This document shows, in pieces, positions 45,203 through 57,897 of a DNA stretch of 64,000 nucleotides (position 1 is the first letter of the stretch; every line of letters starts with the position of its first letter). The translations under genes and the position numbers were made by a program. The DNA is taken from the NCBI GenBank assembly GCA_945910005.1, contig OX246748.1, positions 16,967,368-17,031,367 of the forward strand. Reading direction: 5' to 3'. The DNA comes from Isoperla grammatica. Taxonomy: Eukaryota > Arthropoda > Insecta > Plecoptera > Perlodidae. The notes under the pieces are model-generated. The model was given only the letters and a program-made list of their open reading frames with translations, made no database searches and had not been told where the DNA came from.

Positions 45203-47058
45203 ATTATATTATATTTTATTATTTACTGTATAATTGTAATGTTATATATTGTTTTTGTTCACTGCAATTGGTCTTGTTGTTATGGCTGTCCGCCTCGAGG
45301 TAAACCCATTCACGGGATTGGATCCGAGACGAGACGAGGAACCCCCCCCCCCCCCCCCCCCACCCGCCACGCGTATCTTGACCCGTAACACGGAGAAACG
45401 AAAACTGATTTAGCCGCAAAGAGATTAAGCGATTGGTCGAATCTCTTTTTAAACTCTGGGCGGGTCGGTCGGCGTTTCTTTATTCCCGTCGGACTTTGCG
45501 CTGATTAAATGTAATCCTACTGGTAGAGATTGCAACCCTTTACCTTTACGCCTGCCTGCCACATTTCTTTCTTTCGTTATCAAACGGGTCGGTGATAACA
45601 CGATGTGACGTCACACGGCTTGCCAATGGTTAGAAAAGAGATAAGAGATCGTTTCTTATCAATCATTACTTCGGTTTGAAGCTGAAGAATTCAAGAAGGG
45701 TGTTTTAAAGGTCGGGTTTTGTCCGAATGTCACCATTATTGTTATTACTTGTTAAAATATTTTTGAAGTTTACTATGAACACGGTATTAGTTTCGTATTT
45801 TTTATATAAATGTTGTTATAGTTATACATTGTATTGTTAATTTCGTGAATCTTGATAAAAAATATCTTGAACAAAGATAAAAAAAATAATAAGATAAGAA
45901 AATAACCAAAAAATACATTCAATAGCTTATTTAATAAATAGAACAAATGCTTTTGCATGAGCAACTCTAAATTGTAGTTTTTTTTTTTTTCTTTCCGAAT
46001 TTTTCCCTTGCAATCGCCTAAACAGTACAACCTTCAAATATAACGGAAGCTACGATGTCGATTTTTCAGTATTTCTAGACACTAAGGGGGCGAAATCCCA
46101 CCAGTTTAATCAAACCCGTTCTGACAAATTGTGAGCTGTATTCACCCCCCCCCCCCCCCCCTCCCCCCCTCCTAAAATTACGCTCTACTAGAGCAGTCCA
46201 CTTAGTAGAAACCTTCGATATTAAAGGACCGTTTACGATAAAAATTAATTAAGTCGTTAAATTTAACGACGATTAACTACAACGTAAATCTTTATAGATC
46301 ATCGTTAAACCCAACAGGGAACTGTTGTAGTAACACTTGTGTAACGACTAACGAGAATAGCTGCTGTGCCAAAGTTTTTTTATTAGAAAAATAAAAGAAA
46401 TTAGTACTTGAATGATAAGTTTGTATAACTTTGCGAGAAAACTTTAAAAGCGAGTAGCAATAACGGAAGCTCAAATATCAATAACAAAAAAAACTTTCTT
46501 AACTTTAATTGGCATGTGTATAACTAAATTCCATTTTGAGCAATGTGCAATCATTAGAAAGATTTAACTGCACAACTATTGCTAGAAATGGGTTAATGCA
46601 GCGGCGAGGAAAGAAATAAGCAATTACTTCGTGTAAGAGTTGAGATATAAATTTCAACGCGCCAATAATAATAATAAGCATTTACTTGTCGTATGAAGTT
46701 ATGATATAGATTGCAACAAAATACGATCACCATAATAATCAATATGGATTCTTTAAATGAACATGGTTAAAGAAAACATTCTAAAACAGATAAGCTGAAC
46801 AAAAATAATAACTTACACACTGCGTAATTCGATTATATTCATAAAAGTCATTAACAGAAGGATCAAAACATGATTAGTAAATGTTGTCGAATTAATACAT
46901 CTTTATTTGCCAAAATGTGGCTTCGCTCTTTACAATAGCAATATTGAGAGTACATACAAACAGTAGAAAACATAAAGAGAAGGAACTTCTAACTAAACAA
47001 TTCTAATGTTGATGAGCAGAGCATATTTACCAGAATGTGGCTTCGCTCTTTCCTATTC
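45203..47058. other. no gene recognised; two poly-C tracts
   Basis: Poly-C runs at 45342-45361 (20) and 46145-46161 (17). TGACGTCA near 45606. The GGCTTCGCTCTTT words near 46920 and 47040 are repeated. No exon recognised. Confidence 0.45.
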
Positions 47059-47385
47059 ATAGTTCCCACGTGACGTCACAGCGGCCATGATTGCGACACA
47101 ATTGAGGAGGACCAATCCTAGATCATTGGCAAATACTATTCAAATTCGATAAATAAGCCTAATTGAGAATTTAAAAAGTAAACATAAGTAATACAGAAAT
47201 TAAAAATTACGACACATACCAATTTTATTTTAAAAAACACGCTGAATTTTAAAGAACTTAGGATTTCTGTGTTCTACCACAACAGCCTTCAATTGTTTCT
47301 CCATGGCAACGTCAAAGTTTGATCACAAATGTGGCCGCCATGCGCAAAGATGTGACGTACGTGCAACCAATGAATAGCAATGCAT
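47059..47385 (-). mobile_element. MITE family with TGACGTCACGTG terminus, inverted copy
   Basis: CTATTCATAGTTCCCACGTG and ACGTCACAG at the left, and GTACGTGCAACCAATGAATAG at the right. Interior matches 8572-8832 in reverse (GATCATTGGCAAATA, GTTTCTCCATGGCAACGTCA, ATCACAAATGTGGCCGCCAT). It is longer than the first copy by internal insertions. Confidence 0.75.
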
Positions 47386-47884
47386 TATACATGCAAACAG
47401 TAGATTACATAAATGAATTACAAAAACCGACCTTATGATGTATATGAGATGAGCATTTACCAGAGCACAGAGTACCTATCTTACTCGTCATCACCATAGT
47501 AGATTACAAACAAACTATAAACTAAAAAAGTCATAAACCTGTTGTTCTGACATGAAAATACTGAGAAGAAGACACTACAAACATGTTGCACTCAATCATA
47601 TTAACTTAAAATAAGTAGATTTTTATTGAATATAACTTAAAAGGGACATTTTATAACAGGTTCCCGAACTAAGCGTGGTATAAATATAAGAAGGTAGTTT
47701 ACATAATCTTGCTGCGCTGTGTAATATAAGGGTGTCGGTGTAGCAGAGAAACTTTACGAGGTTTTTACAACTCCGCGTAACCTTAAAATCAAGCATCGTG
47801 GAATATTTTGAGAAAGGCAGAGAAGATGTTGACTACATTACACGCTGTCTCCATGGAGCCCCACCTTGAGATGGTTATAAAAAA
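47386..47884. other. no gene recognised
   Basis: No exon or repeat recognised. Confidence 0.4.
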
Positions 47885-48065
47885 CACTGTCCAATCACTG
47901 ATTCATATGTTTCGTATTTGAAATATCGATCTTTGATTGGTTATCGCTCACTCGTCGATGGTGTTCGAAGCCTGCAGCGTTGGTTTAGTCACTTAAAGTT
48001 AAAGTCTCCCACAGCAAATCAGTTTAGTTACTGAGTGGGTGGACTCTAAATGTGAATTTATTTAT
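47885..48065 (+). mobile_element. SINE family A fragment
   Basis: CACTGTCCAATCACTGATTC, GATTGGTTATCGCTCACTCG, GTTGGTTTAGTCACTTAAAG, AATCAGTTTAGTTACTGAG and tail ATGTGAATTTATTTATTTA. The head is missing. Confidence 0.8.
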
Positions 48066-49024
48066 TTACAATCATTTTCAAACACTATTTATTGAGTAAA
48101 TTATTAGAACTTGAGCAGAGGGTATTTGTGTTTGCTGAAAAAACATTATTAAACAAACGTAGTTAAAATATTAATCCGAGCTAACGTGTATTTTTAACCT
48201 CGACGAGATTTGACTGTCCTTGTCGTATAAATTCTGCATTGTATTCCTTTTTATTAAGCTGATCATAAGTGACCTGGATTAATTTAATTGAGATTTATAA
48301 ATCTCAGGTATCCAGCTATTTAATGTTTCCTAGAATAACAAATCAAGAAATTATTGAATAAGTAATAAAGAACTAACTGCATGCAAGCACCATTGTTTCA
48401 ATTAATAGAAATATATCAAGATGACACAAAACGCTTTCTTTTAAATCCAAAAGCGTGGTCTTTCGCTGAAAAGTGCATTTATATGCTTGTTTGGTCAATT
48501 GCAAGTATTTAATTGAGCGGATAGAGCGAAATAATACAAATCACCAAAGCGCACAAGGTTTTTTGTTTTGCTTTTATTCTGGAATTGAAAGCGTTTGATG
48601 GAATTATTGTAGCGTGTTATTTTGCTCACTAATCGTATCAGGATCATTTTACTCCCCATTGTGTGTTCTATGGATAATTCGCCTATTGTGTGAAGAGTGG
48701 GTAATCACAATCGACAAATAGTATTTTCAAATTATCGGAGAAGGGAAACAAATTGCCACCTGAAAGTGAATGCATGGATTACTACGGTGCCATGGTTAAA
48801 CTGCAGTAGGCTGCTTTCGGGTATTAGGTAAAATATTTCATCTACTTGATACTTGATAATTGACTTGATAACTTGACTTGATAATTTTTCAGATTCATGT
48901 CTTTAAGGATCTTATCATGAATAAATCCATACAGATACCGAGGAAATGAATACAAAAATGAAATACCAAATACTTGGATCGTAAAGCGTACTTTCACCAA
49001 ACAGTCAAGCAGCATAACCTAATT
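48066..49024. other. no gene recognised
   Basis: AT-rich. No exon or repeat recognised. Confidence 0.45.
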
Positions 49025-49165
49025 TGATTGGTTTTCGCTCTTTCGTCGATGGTGTTCGGAGCCTACAGGGTTGGTTTAGTCTCTTTAAATTAAAGTTCTC
49101 CACTGAAAATCAGTCTTGTTACTGAGTGGGTAGACTCTATAAATACGAATGTATTTTATTTTATT
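49025..49165 (+). mobile_element. SINE family A fragment
   Basis: GATTGGTTTTCGCTCTTTCG, GCCTACAGGGTTGGTTTAGT, CACTGAAAATCAGTCTTGTT and ACTGAGTGGGTAGACTC with an ATTTTATTTTATTTA tail. Confidence 0.8.
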
Positions 49166-50642
49166 TATTTTAATTGCTCCCAGCCCTATTTTGTCCCAGC
49201 TATTTACGGCTCGGGCCATCGTTAATTTGAGATATCGTCTGACATTATGTCCCTGCAGCCGGGACACATAACATAAAGAGACAAATTTGCAAATTCTAAT
49301 CATAAATGGACATATCACATTTATAGTACGACCACTTAGGGGGGGGGGGGGGGGAATACAAAACTAAACCATTTAAATATTTCGTGCAAATTTCAAAACG
49401 TGAAAATGAATAAATATTTTGGTTTAAAAAAACCTGTATTGATGTTTTCCTATGCAAATTTTAGACTCTTCTTCAGGGAATATTCTCGTGACGTCACAAC
49501 TGGCGCATTGAATGACAAAATGTGCCTTAATGTTTGAGCCGCAATGGAAGGTGAAAATAATTACCACGAAATTTGAGAATTTGTTTTTAACACACATCTG
49601 ATATATTTACTTGAATTAACGCTTTTTTTTTTTTTTTTTACATACTTTAATTGCACCAAGACACGCGCGGGAAAATCCCAACGTTGAATTGTTAATTTAA
49701 ATGGATTTCTTTCTTTTCTTTTCTTTTATCGTTCTATCACTGATCAGAATATCAGCGCGACCAAAAAACGAGAATCCGCATTTTCCAAATCCAACTTTCA
49801 GATAAGTTTGCTTTTCATTAGATGACAATGCTCGTGCTGATAGTTGTAGGAAATCGAAGCTTTTCTGCTCGGTAGTTTAGTCCATTATAACTAGGAAAAG
49901 TTTGCTTTTCCTAATTAGAACAGCTTTTCAATAATTTAACGTCGTACATTGAGAGATCTTCATGTAAAAGTTTATGTCGTTTAATTGGTAGAGCTCTGTG
50001 ACTTAATTAATTTGTTTTTAATTCCCAGCTAAAAACTTTGGTAGGAAGAAAATATTTCCTGATTGGCGTGTGAGACAAACTTGTAAAGAGGTGTTTTAAA
50101 AGGGGATGTTCAAAGCTTTATTTTGGACTACGCATTCAAACCACTGAAACCTATTTTGTTCTATTACAAGAGTAATTATGGTAAAATTCTCAACTATTGC
50201 CAAAGAGTATGCATTTCCAATTGAAGGTGAATTCCGATAGTTTGTTAGATGTGTGTGACTGAAGTCTGCTTCATGCAAGCAAATGAAACGAGCGAATGCT
50301 ATCTGGGCCAATGAGAAGGCTGGGATCCGCACGAACAGAAGAACGCCTTGAATGAAGAGTTTGGTCTCTCACACGTTTTATTCGCTTGACGCAGTTTACA
50401 CACTAGTTAAAGAAGGTGCACGAAAATAATGTATAACAACTTGCAAAAATACACACGTTGATAAACAATTACAAATAATGAAGAAATCAGGCGCAAATCA
50501 ACATAAGAACGAGGCTTGATTCTTTTATGCCAAACTCTTTTATTGTTTGTATCTATAAACATTCGAAAGGTGAAAATAAATCACACAAAAATAAACCTAA
50601 TATTATGTAATGAAATAATGTATTAAATGGCAGATAGATTGG

Positions 50643-50674
<32 letters not shown>

Positions 50675-51194
50675 AGGGTCGACTTCTGAGAATATACTCC
50701 GTTACTGAAACATCAGGTTGTCAGAATTCAACGTGTAGAAACTAAAGCACATCATCTTAGTTGTTATTCAAAAAAGTTAGCTATTACCATCAGTGTGCTA
50801 CACTTTGTATCGTAATATCCGATATTTCCCTAAGGCCGTACCTGCCGAGTCTCGTTTGCCGCATGCCACAGCCCGATATAGCGATCGTACCGTCTATTTC
50901 GGTCCCTCTGTAGTCGAGTCTGTGTATGTATAACCTTTAATGAGTGTACAAAGCTAAGCGATGCATGCCCTAACATGTTCAGTGGAGCGTGCTTGCCCCC
51001 CCTCCTCCCACCCCAACGCAGCGCGTAGCTAGCATTTCACTCCTCGCTCGCACGGCTACCGAGTACCCGGACCCGGTTTTAATATTTACATTTAGATATC
51101 CTAGAGATAGAGTAGAATAGTTTACTGACGACGCATTTCGTTCTAGTTTGCGATACGGGACCCTCGAAATGGATCCCCGGCGTTGGATTGCATA

Positions 51195-51225
<31 letters not shown>

Positions 51226-53300
51226 CACCACGAAAAACAACAAAGTGAAAAAAAGTCGTTACATTCGGCTGCTATAGTGAATTTTTATGATGTAAAGAAG
51301 GAGCAAAAACATTTGAAGATCGCGCAGAGGAAAAGAAACTTACGAGCGAACATAATCGTCGTGCGTTATATCTACACTTTGAATAAGTTTAACTGGGCGC
51401 GGAGACAGAATGTGATGGTTTTGGGGGAATTGGAAGATTGTGGCGGGATGCGATGGAAGGGGAAGAGGGTAGGATGTAATTCCGGGAAACATAAGGCAGT
51501 TACCCAATGTTTTTCCTCATAGAAACGTCAAGCTAATGGATTTACCAACTGGACTTAGCACATAAAGTTTCGCCGCAAAGTTTCTTTCTCGGGAAATTGT
51601 TTCCTTTGGCTATTTATTGGGGTTTGGGTGGGTTTTTGAATTGTACTACTACAGGCGATTAAGGCTGAAAAGAAGAAAAGGGTTGTAAAACGCCGTATAG
51701 TATGGATAAAGGAAGGGGAAATCAATTTGAAATTGGCGTTTTTGTAATGTTAGAAAATCCAAAGTGGAAAGCCAGCTTGAGCGCAACCTATGAGCAGATC
51801 CACGTACTTACATAATTCTTCCTATATAACACGAGGATTTACCGAATCTCTGCTACGGGGATTGAGGGAACCAGGGATATAACAATAACACATCCAACTA
51901 ACTCAAACTTGTAGTACAAGTTATATTGATAACAACAAGTACATTAACTTAACTGTATATACATTGAAATTAAACAAAAAGAGTTTCTAATTGAAAAGAA
52001 AAGTGATACTTTCTAAACGGGTTTTCCATCGTACACAAAACCAACACAATTTGTTTTTAATGAAGTAATACATATTCCCCTACTTAAAACCACATTTGTT
52101 TTCTAGCGTATATCTAGACGTAAACTTACAACAAAATTTGAAATTAGTTTCTAAAACGAATAGTAATTGAAATTCAGTTCGCGGAGTTAATAATTTCCTC
52201 CCAATCATTATGTAAATCGTGACAATTTATTTCCCGTCTTAATTTCCCAATCAAGAAACATCGCCAAGCAATCCGCTTTTTGCGCAATCTCGTTTAAATC
52301 CCGATAGTCAATTAATAGTCGGGAGTCGTTAATTTTGTGCGTCGGCAAACCTTTAATTGACTTGGTCCAATTAATTTTTTTCTGTGTATCCAGACGTAGT
52401 GAAATGCAATAAAAAGTGCGGGAATCAAGATGTTGACTGCAACGGGCAGGAAATTGCAATTTCCTCCGCTATTTCCTCGCCAGAGATAAAGTGCAGAGTA
52501 CTTGCCAAGTGGCCTGATAGGGGGGGGGGGGGGGGGGGGAGGGGGGAAACACATCAAGCGTTCCGTTTTAGGGAGGCTTTCCTGGAAAAACACAGCTACA
52601 TGAGTTTCAGTAGCCAAACAGACGAACTTTCAAGGCTCTTGTTAAGTACTCGTATTGGTTTATTTATGATTATTCCAAAGATCTTAAATAACCTGGTTTG
52701 TTTTTCAATCACACAACACGTATGTCACCTTCACTTGCTTTAAAGTCGATCGATGAAGTGAACTACCCATTCAATACAACAACTAAACTATTCAAATTAA
52801 ATGGACATGAAAAAATACTTTTTTTTATTCTAAATTATGAATTTCACGAATTATTACATGTGAGTAGCATTTAATACTGAACTTCTTGAAATTATATATT
52901 TTTTTTTATTAATCAAGTATATTTATAGTTTCTAATTTGAGTAGATTTTACGTAAAATTGACACACGAACGTGAATATCTCGAAAACGGATCGCGTTCGA
53001 TCATCTTTTTCAAACGTATTCATGTTAGTCATGAAGTTATCTACATTTAGGACGAAAATTTGTTACAATATATTACTTTTTGAAGGTGCTACGCAAGGTT
53101 ATACGATTGAAAGTGTAGGTTTTTGTACAGTTACAATGTATAACATAGGGAATTCCAACGCATTTCAACACTCAATAAATAAAAAACTAATAGCGGTAGG
53201 TGCATATTTTTTTCTACAATATTCACAAGCTTAATCTCAACTTGCAGTACATACAATTTGAATGATTTATATTACATGTGCAGTTATCATCGATCGACTT
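49166..53300. other. no gene recognised; homopolymers and one MITE terminus
   Basis: Holds poly-G at 49339-49354 (16) and 52520-52539 (20), a TTGA repeat at 50640-50672, and poly-A at 51199-51224. A family M MITE terminus at about 49480-49505 reads GGGAATATTCTCGTGACGTC. Two 100-124-codon frames (51148-51522, which includes the poly-A as Lys; and around 52312-52743, which crosses the poly-G) are low-complexity artefacts. Confidence 0.45.
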
Positions 53301-53302
53301 TA

Positions 53303-53540
53303 AGCTCGGTTTACACACTTATAATCAAATCAAGCCAAAAGCATTATGGCGTTTACACACTTTCCTAATAATGTTTAAGTGTTAAGGAAACCATAGCAAC
53401 GTTTGCTCTTATACCTAAAATTCTTAGCCCAGCCAATGAGAGGTGACGTTTTATAAATCCGGCCAATGGTAGCGATCCTAAGTAAAACAGTTTTCAAGAT
53501 AAAACCTTAAATCTTAAATAAGTATGTAAACCGAGCTTTA
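53303..53540. mobile_element. MITE with AAGCTCGGTTTACACACTTA ends
   Basis: 21-bp terminal inverted repeats with one mismatch: AAGCTCGGTTTACACACTTA at the left, ATAAGTATGTAAACCGAGCT at the right. Interior weakly inverted. Non-coding. Confidence 0.85.
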
Positions 53541-53756
53541 GCACTCATGCAGACTACTAGTAACTTGTTTACGAAAATGTGCTTCAAATAATAAAGTCGA
53601 AAACTTTATTTTTAAGGGCACCCAGAAAGTAAAGTCACCCATTTCCTACTTCTCATTTTTTTGAATAATTGTTTTTGATTTTTGTCACTTACAAGGACAT
53701 GTTTATCTACGTGAAATGATACCTTTTTTAAACCTACATCTGAAAAGTGTTTTCAT

Positions 53757-54334
53757 GATGATGATATTTGGGGTTTTACGTCCCATATTTTTGCAACGAG
53801 GCTAATCAAGACGATGAGTGGGTGATAATGAGGATGAAAACGCCACATGACATCTGTGTCCAAGCCAGGATTCGAACCTGGAACGCAGAGACCGCGGTGT
53901 ACTAGACCAACGCCCAGGGGTTACTTTGAGCCGGAACGCACCGGAACGCAGTTCCGATTCCTTTTCCGAAACCAGAACGCGCGTTCCGGTATTATTTCAT
54001 AACGTAGGTTACTCCTTAAAAACTCGTGAATTCGTATCTCTGAAAATTTCACAAATATATTTTTTTATTTGTTGGTATGAATGCAAGTTATTCAAGTTTA
54101 TGAATTACCCCTTGATAGCCAGACCCAAATACATAGGCAATAACCTTCTGACTGACCACTGGCACTAAACAGATAACTAATTAATAATTACATATTATCT
54201 GTGTTCACAATGTATAAATGTGGGTGGGGTTGGTGCCAAATTATATTTGACAAACAAAATATGCGTTCCGGTACCTTTTCAATTACAAATTAAGCCCTGC
54301 CAACGCCTAATCGACCTCGGCCAACTGCACCGGC
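53757..54334 (-). mobile_element. SINE family C, copy 2, with a perfect 12-bp target duplication
   Basis: Matches 43869-44053: GGGGTTTTACGTCCCATAT, CAACGAGGCTAATCAAGACG, CCAGGATTCGAACCTGGAAC, CCTAATCGACCTCGGCCAAC. It is flanked by AAGTGTTTTCAT at 53745-53756 and 54335-54346, a target duplication of the length made by LINE machinery. A hAT MITE interrupts the tRNA-like head at 53915-54299. Confidence 0.92.
53915..54299. mobile_element. hAT-type MITE inside SINE C
   Basis: The 385-bp insertion has ends CAGGGGTTACTTTG and the complement of AATTAAGCCCTG. It is flanked by a perfect 8-bp duplication, CCAACGCC, at 53907-53914 and 54300-54307. CAGGG ends with an 8-bp duplication are diagnostic of hAT. 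GCGTTCCGG/CCGGAACGC words repeat near both ends. There is no transposase. Removing it restores the SINE sequence as seen at 44030-44045. Confidence 0.95.
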
Positions 54335-54346
54335 AAGTGTTTTCAT

Positions 54347-55125
54347 CTACAACTTTTTCTATTTTACATTTGATGTTTGGTAAAAACATTGATTACAAAC
54401 ATAAGTGTGTAACAGAATATATTATGGCAGTCGGCAATTTTTTTCTAGATCCCAGCCATTCCACAGAGAAACTTACGCTTACGAATCGCGTAGGAAACCG
54501 ATCAATAAATCAAGGCATAAATTGGTCGAACGTGTTCGAGACGCAATGTTGGCAAACTGCCCTTCAAACAGATAAACTATTTCACTTTCATATTTCAAAA
54601 ACACAAGTTTTCAATAGCATTCTCTCTACTCGGCAAGCTACATAGAAGGCAAATTTTAGGAGCGGGACCCGTTGTTGTTGAAACTGATTCAATGCCGTAT
54701 TTATTTTTTTACGCGATATAATAATACAAAAGTTATTTACAAGATTACTCGTAAATATGGCAAACTATAAAATATGTATAATGCAATTTCGAAATAGAGA
54801 GTGTATATACTGTATAGCCTAGTTGTTGACGCGGCGTTAAATCACTATTTAATTTACCATCACCGTGGGAATAGCGCTCCAACATTTACTAGCCAATCAG
54901 ATCGTCAGCATTTGCGGAAGGTATAAAATATCACTGGAGCGTCTTGAGTCAAAATAGTAAAAACGTAGCGGGTAGACTATAAACATGTATTAACTTCATG
55001 TTGTGAGTGTACCAGCAAAGTGACCGAAGAACCAAGTCAAATACAAAATACTGAATAATTATTTTAAAATTTAAACGTATTTTTTAAAATAGTGATTTCG
55101 TTCTCATGGCAGAGATGAGACTGAA
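54347..55125. other. no gene recognised
   Basis: No exon recognised. The open frame crossing 54220-54645 spans repeat borders and is not a gene. Confidence 0.45.
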
Positions 55126-55163
55126 TGCATAGTTCACACTCAAGCCCTCCTCAACTCAGCCTC
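55126..55163 (+). mobile_element. terminal piece of the ATGCATAGTC hairpin MITE
   Basis: TGCATAGTTCACACTCAAGC and CCTCCTCAACTCAGCCTC match the left arms at 11775 and 32664. Confidence 0.6.
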
Positions 55164-55170
55164 TTGTCTA

Positions 55171-55363
55171 TCGCTTACTGATTGGTCAACACTTATCATT
55201 CCTAGAAACTAAATTCACAATGGTTGTCTTCTTTCTCTTCTTATTATTCTACCTAAAATATTGAATTTGAGTGTAAATCCCACTCAAATCAAACTCAAAA
55301 TAGAAGACAACCATTGTGAATTTAGTTTCTAGGAATGATGAGTGTTGATCAATCAGTAAGCGA
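55171..55363. mobile_element. MITE with 60-bp, nearly perfect inverted ends
   Basis: TCGCTTACTGATTGGTCAAC and AAACTAAATTCACAATGGTT on the left mirror AACCATTGTGAATTTAGTTT and GTTGATCAATCAGTAAGCGA on the right, with about two mismatches. The loop is AT-rich. Confidence 0.85.
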
Positions 55364-55438
55364 AAGACACGTCATTCCAGTATAAAGTGAAGGAACGTCC
55401 TAGGAGCCAAACACGCTGCTGAGCAGGATCGCGTCTAG

Positions 55439-55585
55439 TTATGACGTCATGGGGCTAAGCGGCCGACGATTATGACGTCACCACACGGCTAACCGTGGTT
55501 GCAGCCGCCAGCCGTGGTGACGTCACAGGGCTAAGCGGCCGACGATGATGACGTCACAGGGTTAACCTGACATCACAGGGCTGTG
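55439..55585. repeat. tandem repeat with four TGACGTCA sites
   Basis: GGGCTAAGCGGCCGACGAT occurs twice, each followed within a few bases by TGACGTCAC. TGACGTCA is at 55442-55449, 55473-55480, 55518-55525 and 55549-55556, with a variant TGACATCA further on. A GC-rich island in AT-rich DNA. Confidence 0.85.
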
Positions 55586-56249
55586 AGGAACATTAAACGT
55601 TTCTTAAAAAAAAAGTTGTTCTTGAAATGTGTTTTATAGTAGTGTAACAAAAATCCAGGTGCAAATGTAATTTTCATCTACAGTTTTCTTGAAATGGCCA
55701 ATGGGAAAGTCGTACATTAAACGTGTGTAGGGTGGATTGTCTGACGCATTAGAGCGATGACGAGGGCGTGACATTCCTCCCCCGCATCCACAACCCGAGT
55801 GATTGCAGCCCTAGGTAGACGGGGGGTGGGGGGAGGGGGAGGGGGGGGATGTCAGTGCTATGGCGTCTCTGTGAATATATGAGAGGGCATGTTTCCTATC
55901 TGCGCGGGTCCCCGTAAACATGCTAGATTATCACACCGCACGTTCATATAAACATGCGGGAATGTTTTTTCGAATGTTAGATGATTTACTTGAGATCGTG
56001 ACCAGTAGTTAAGTATTAAATTAGACATTTTACGACATATACAGCATTTTACAAATCGGAGAAGAGTAACACATTTTAATGATTTTTCATAAGAATTACA
56101 GACAAAAAAAATACAAAACAACTTTTTATATTCTAGATTTTGTCGTTGTATGGATTGTCAATCCGTATACTATTCTTATTCTTACTAATAATAATATGAA
56201 TTTGTTCGATTTCTTGTGCTAATAGTAATAATAATTTTCGTGCGAAACT
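55586..56249. other. no gene recognised; G-rich patch
   Basis: A G-run cluster at 55820-55850 could form a quadruplex. No exon recognised. Confidence 0.45.
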
Positions 56250-56515
56250 GCCCAGGTGCGATTCGTGTCCCTCTTTGGGCGATTACCTACTAATTGTGAT
56301 ATTTGGGAAGGAATGTCCAAGAGTTGTTTGTTAGTATGACGCAATGTCAGTAATCACCTTATAACTAAGGAAAACCTTGAAAATCTTCAGTTATTGTTTT
56401 GTTGATTCACTCTCCAATCGTACCAACCAACCGGTATGCAACAAGCGACCTCCCGAATTAGAGGCTCGTGTGCTAGAACTGGTCAACTCAATCGATATTT
56501 TATCCAATCGATGCT
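56250..56515 (-). mobile_element. diverged SINE family B
   Basis: GCGACCTCCCGAATTAGAGG is the complement of the tRNA-like head seen at 62229. TAACTAAGGAAAACCTTGAA, GGAAGGAATGTCCAAGAG and GTGTCCCTCTTTGGGCGA follow the order of the body and tail of the family. Confidence 0.55.
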
Positions 56516-57662
56516 CTAATATACTCATTTATCCCCAGTAGAACATCCTTGGAGATTTAGTTTCAAGTTTCTACATCATGCGCAACATTTTGTTCCGCCA
56601 TTAGATGAAACTGATTTTGTCGGTCTAAAATCAATTACTAAAATGAAACTTTATTTTTTTTTAATTCCGCAGGATCGTAAAAATCCATTACGTAATGAAG
56701 TGTTCTTAATTCCAGCCAGGATAAACGAGGACACCAGAGACAAAGAAACCACACCTCGTTCAGGAATTGAATGAATGAATGAGATAAATAGGAACAATAA
56801 AGAAGGCGGGACACCACTTCCATTACATTTATTGCGGCTTGTAAAACACGCTGTAGTGTTTTAGGGACATTTCAATCCGGCAGGTTGGCGACATCACATA
56901 GGTGATTAAGGCTAAACGGCGCACTCTGGTTTTTACAGTTGGTAATAAAAAGGGGTTCATTCTGCATCTCCTTGATTCTGATTCTTGCATCTGCTTACCT
57001 TGAGTGCGATCCTAACGGACACACAGTGAACCAAAAATCTAGACCTCTCTGCTGCTGCTACTCTGCGTGCCAACCTAAGAGGCACCGTGCCAATCACTAA
57101 CCTCAATCGGAGGCGATGGGAGATCATAAATGTCAATCATTCCTATTATTCAGCCAAGCACTCACCTTCTCAGCCGGTACCGACAGCTACAAACCGCATG
57201 GACCTTTGGACCTTCAGAGCAACGGAAATGCAACACAACCAGGGGAAGATCCCCTTTTTGTAACTGTGTCCACCTCGTTTACTGCCTCTTGAGATTTTAG
57301 ACAAGATTGACATTTACAATTGTCAACAAAGGAGGCGACGGCTAAGTCTCCCTTTGTGTGTATTGATTGGCAGGATGCTTCTTAAGTTGGCACGCAGAGT
57401 AGTTGCCTTGCTAACTGTACGAACTAGTGACTACACAATATATGTATCTGTGTATATTGTTTACATACATCTACTTGTCAGTGTACACTCGCGGACAAAC
57501 ATAAATCAATTGTTGGACAAAAACTTTCTTTATCAACAACTCTTCGAGTAAGTTCGTGGATTCCTGGTTGGGTGAATCTAGCTATTACCAGATCCAGTAT
57601 GAGTGATGTTTGTTTGACTATTAGTTCTTGAAAATTAAAATGGAAACACAGTAGAACAGGCG
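56516..57662. other. no gene recognised
   Basis: No exon or repeat recognised. Confidence 0.45.
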
Positions 57663-57897
57663 AAACGTTATATAAGATCTAGTAATTGGACTCTTCACTG
57701 TTCCTTGTCACAGATAAAAACAATTTAGAAACGCAATATTTCGAACCCTGATCAGAGTTCATCAACAGGCGAAAACACACTATTCGTCTGTTGAAGAGCT
57801 CTGATCAGGGTTCGAAATATTGCGTTTTTAAATTGTTTTTATATGTGACAAGGAACAGTGTACAGTCCAATTACTAGGTCTTATATAGTTATAGAAA
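57663..57897. mobile_element. palindromic element with CCTGATCAGGGTTCGAAATA-type arms
   Basis: ACTAGATCTTATATAA-type ends, TGTTCCTTGTCACA, AACGCAATATTTCGAACCCT and GATCAGAG occur on both arms in opposite orientation around 57780. Arms are about 105 bp with few mismatches. Organisation parallels the Penelope-like palindromes at 7759 and 30336, but no hammerhead core is present. Confidence 0.75.

Noticed and set aside
51148..51522. 124-codon frame
   Set aside because: Contains a poly-A run read as Lys and no known motif.
54220..54645. 141-codon frame
   Set aside because: Crosses the border of the hAT MITE, the SINE and its target duplication, so it cannot be an ancestral gene.
57700..57850. 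Hammerhead ribozyme in the palindrome
   Set aside because: CTGATCA lacks the required G-A of the CUGANGA core and no stem II forms before GAAA.
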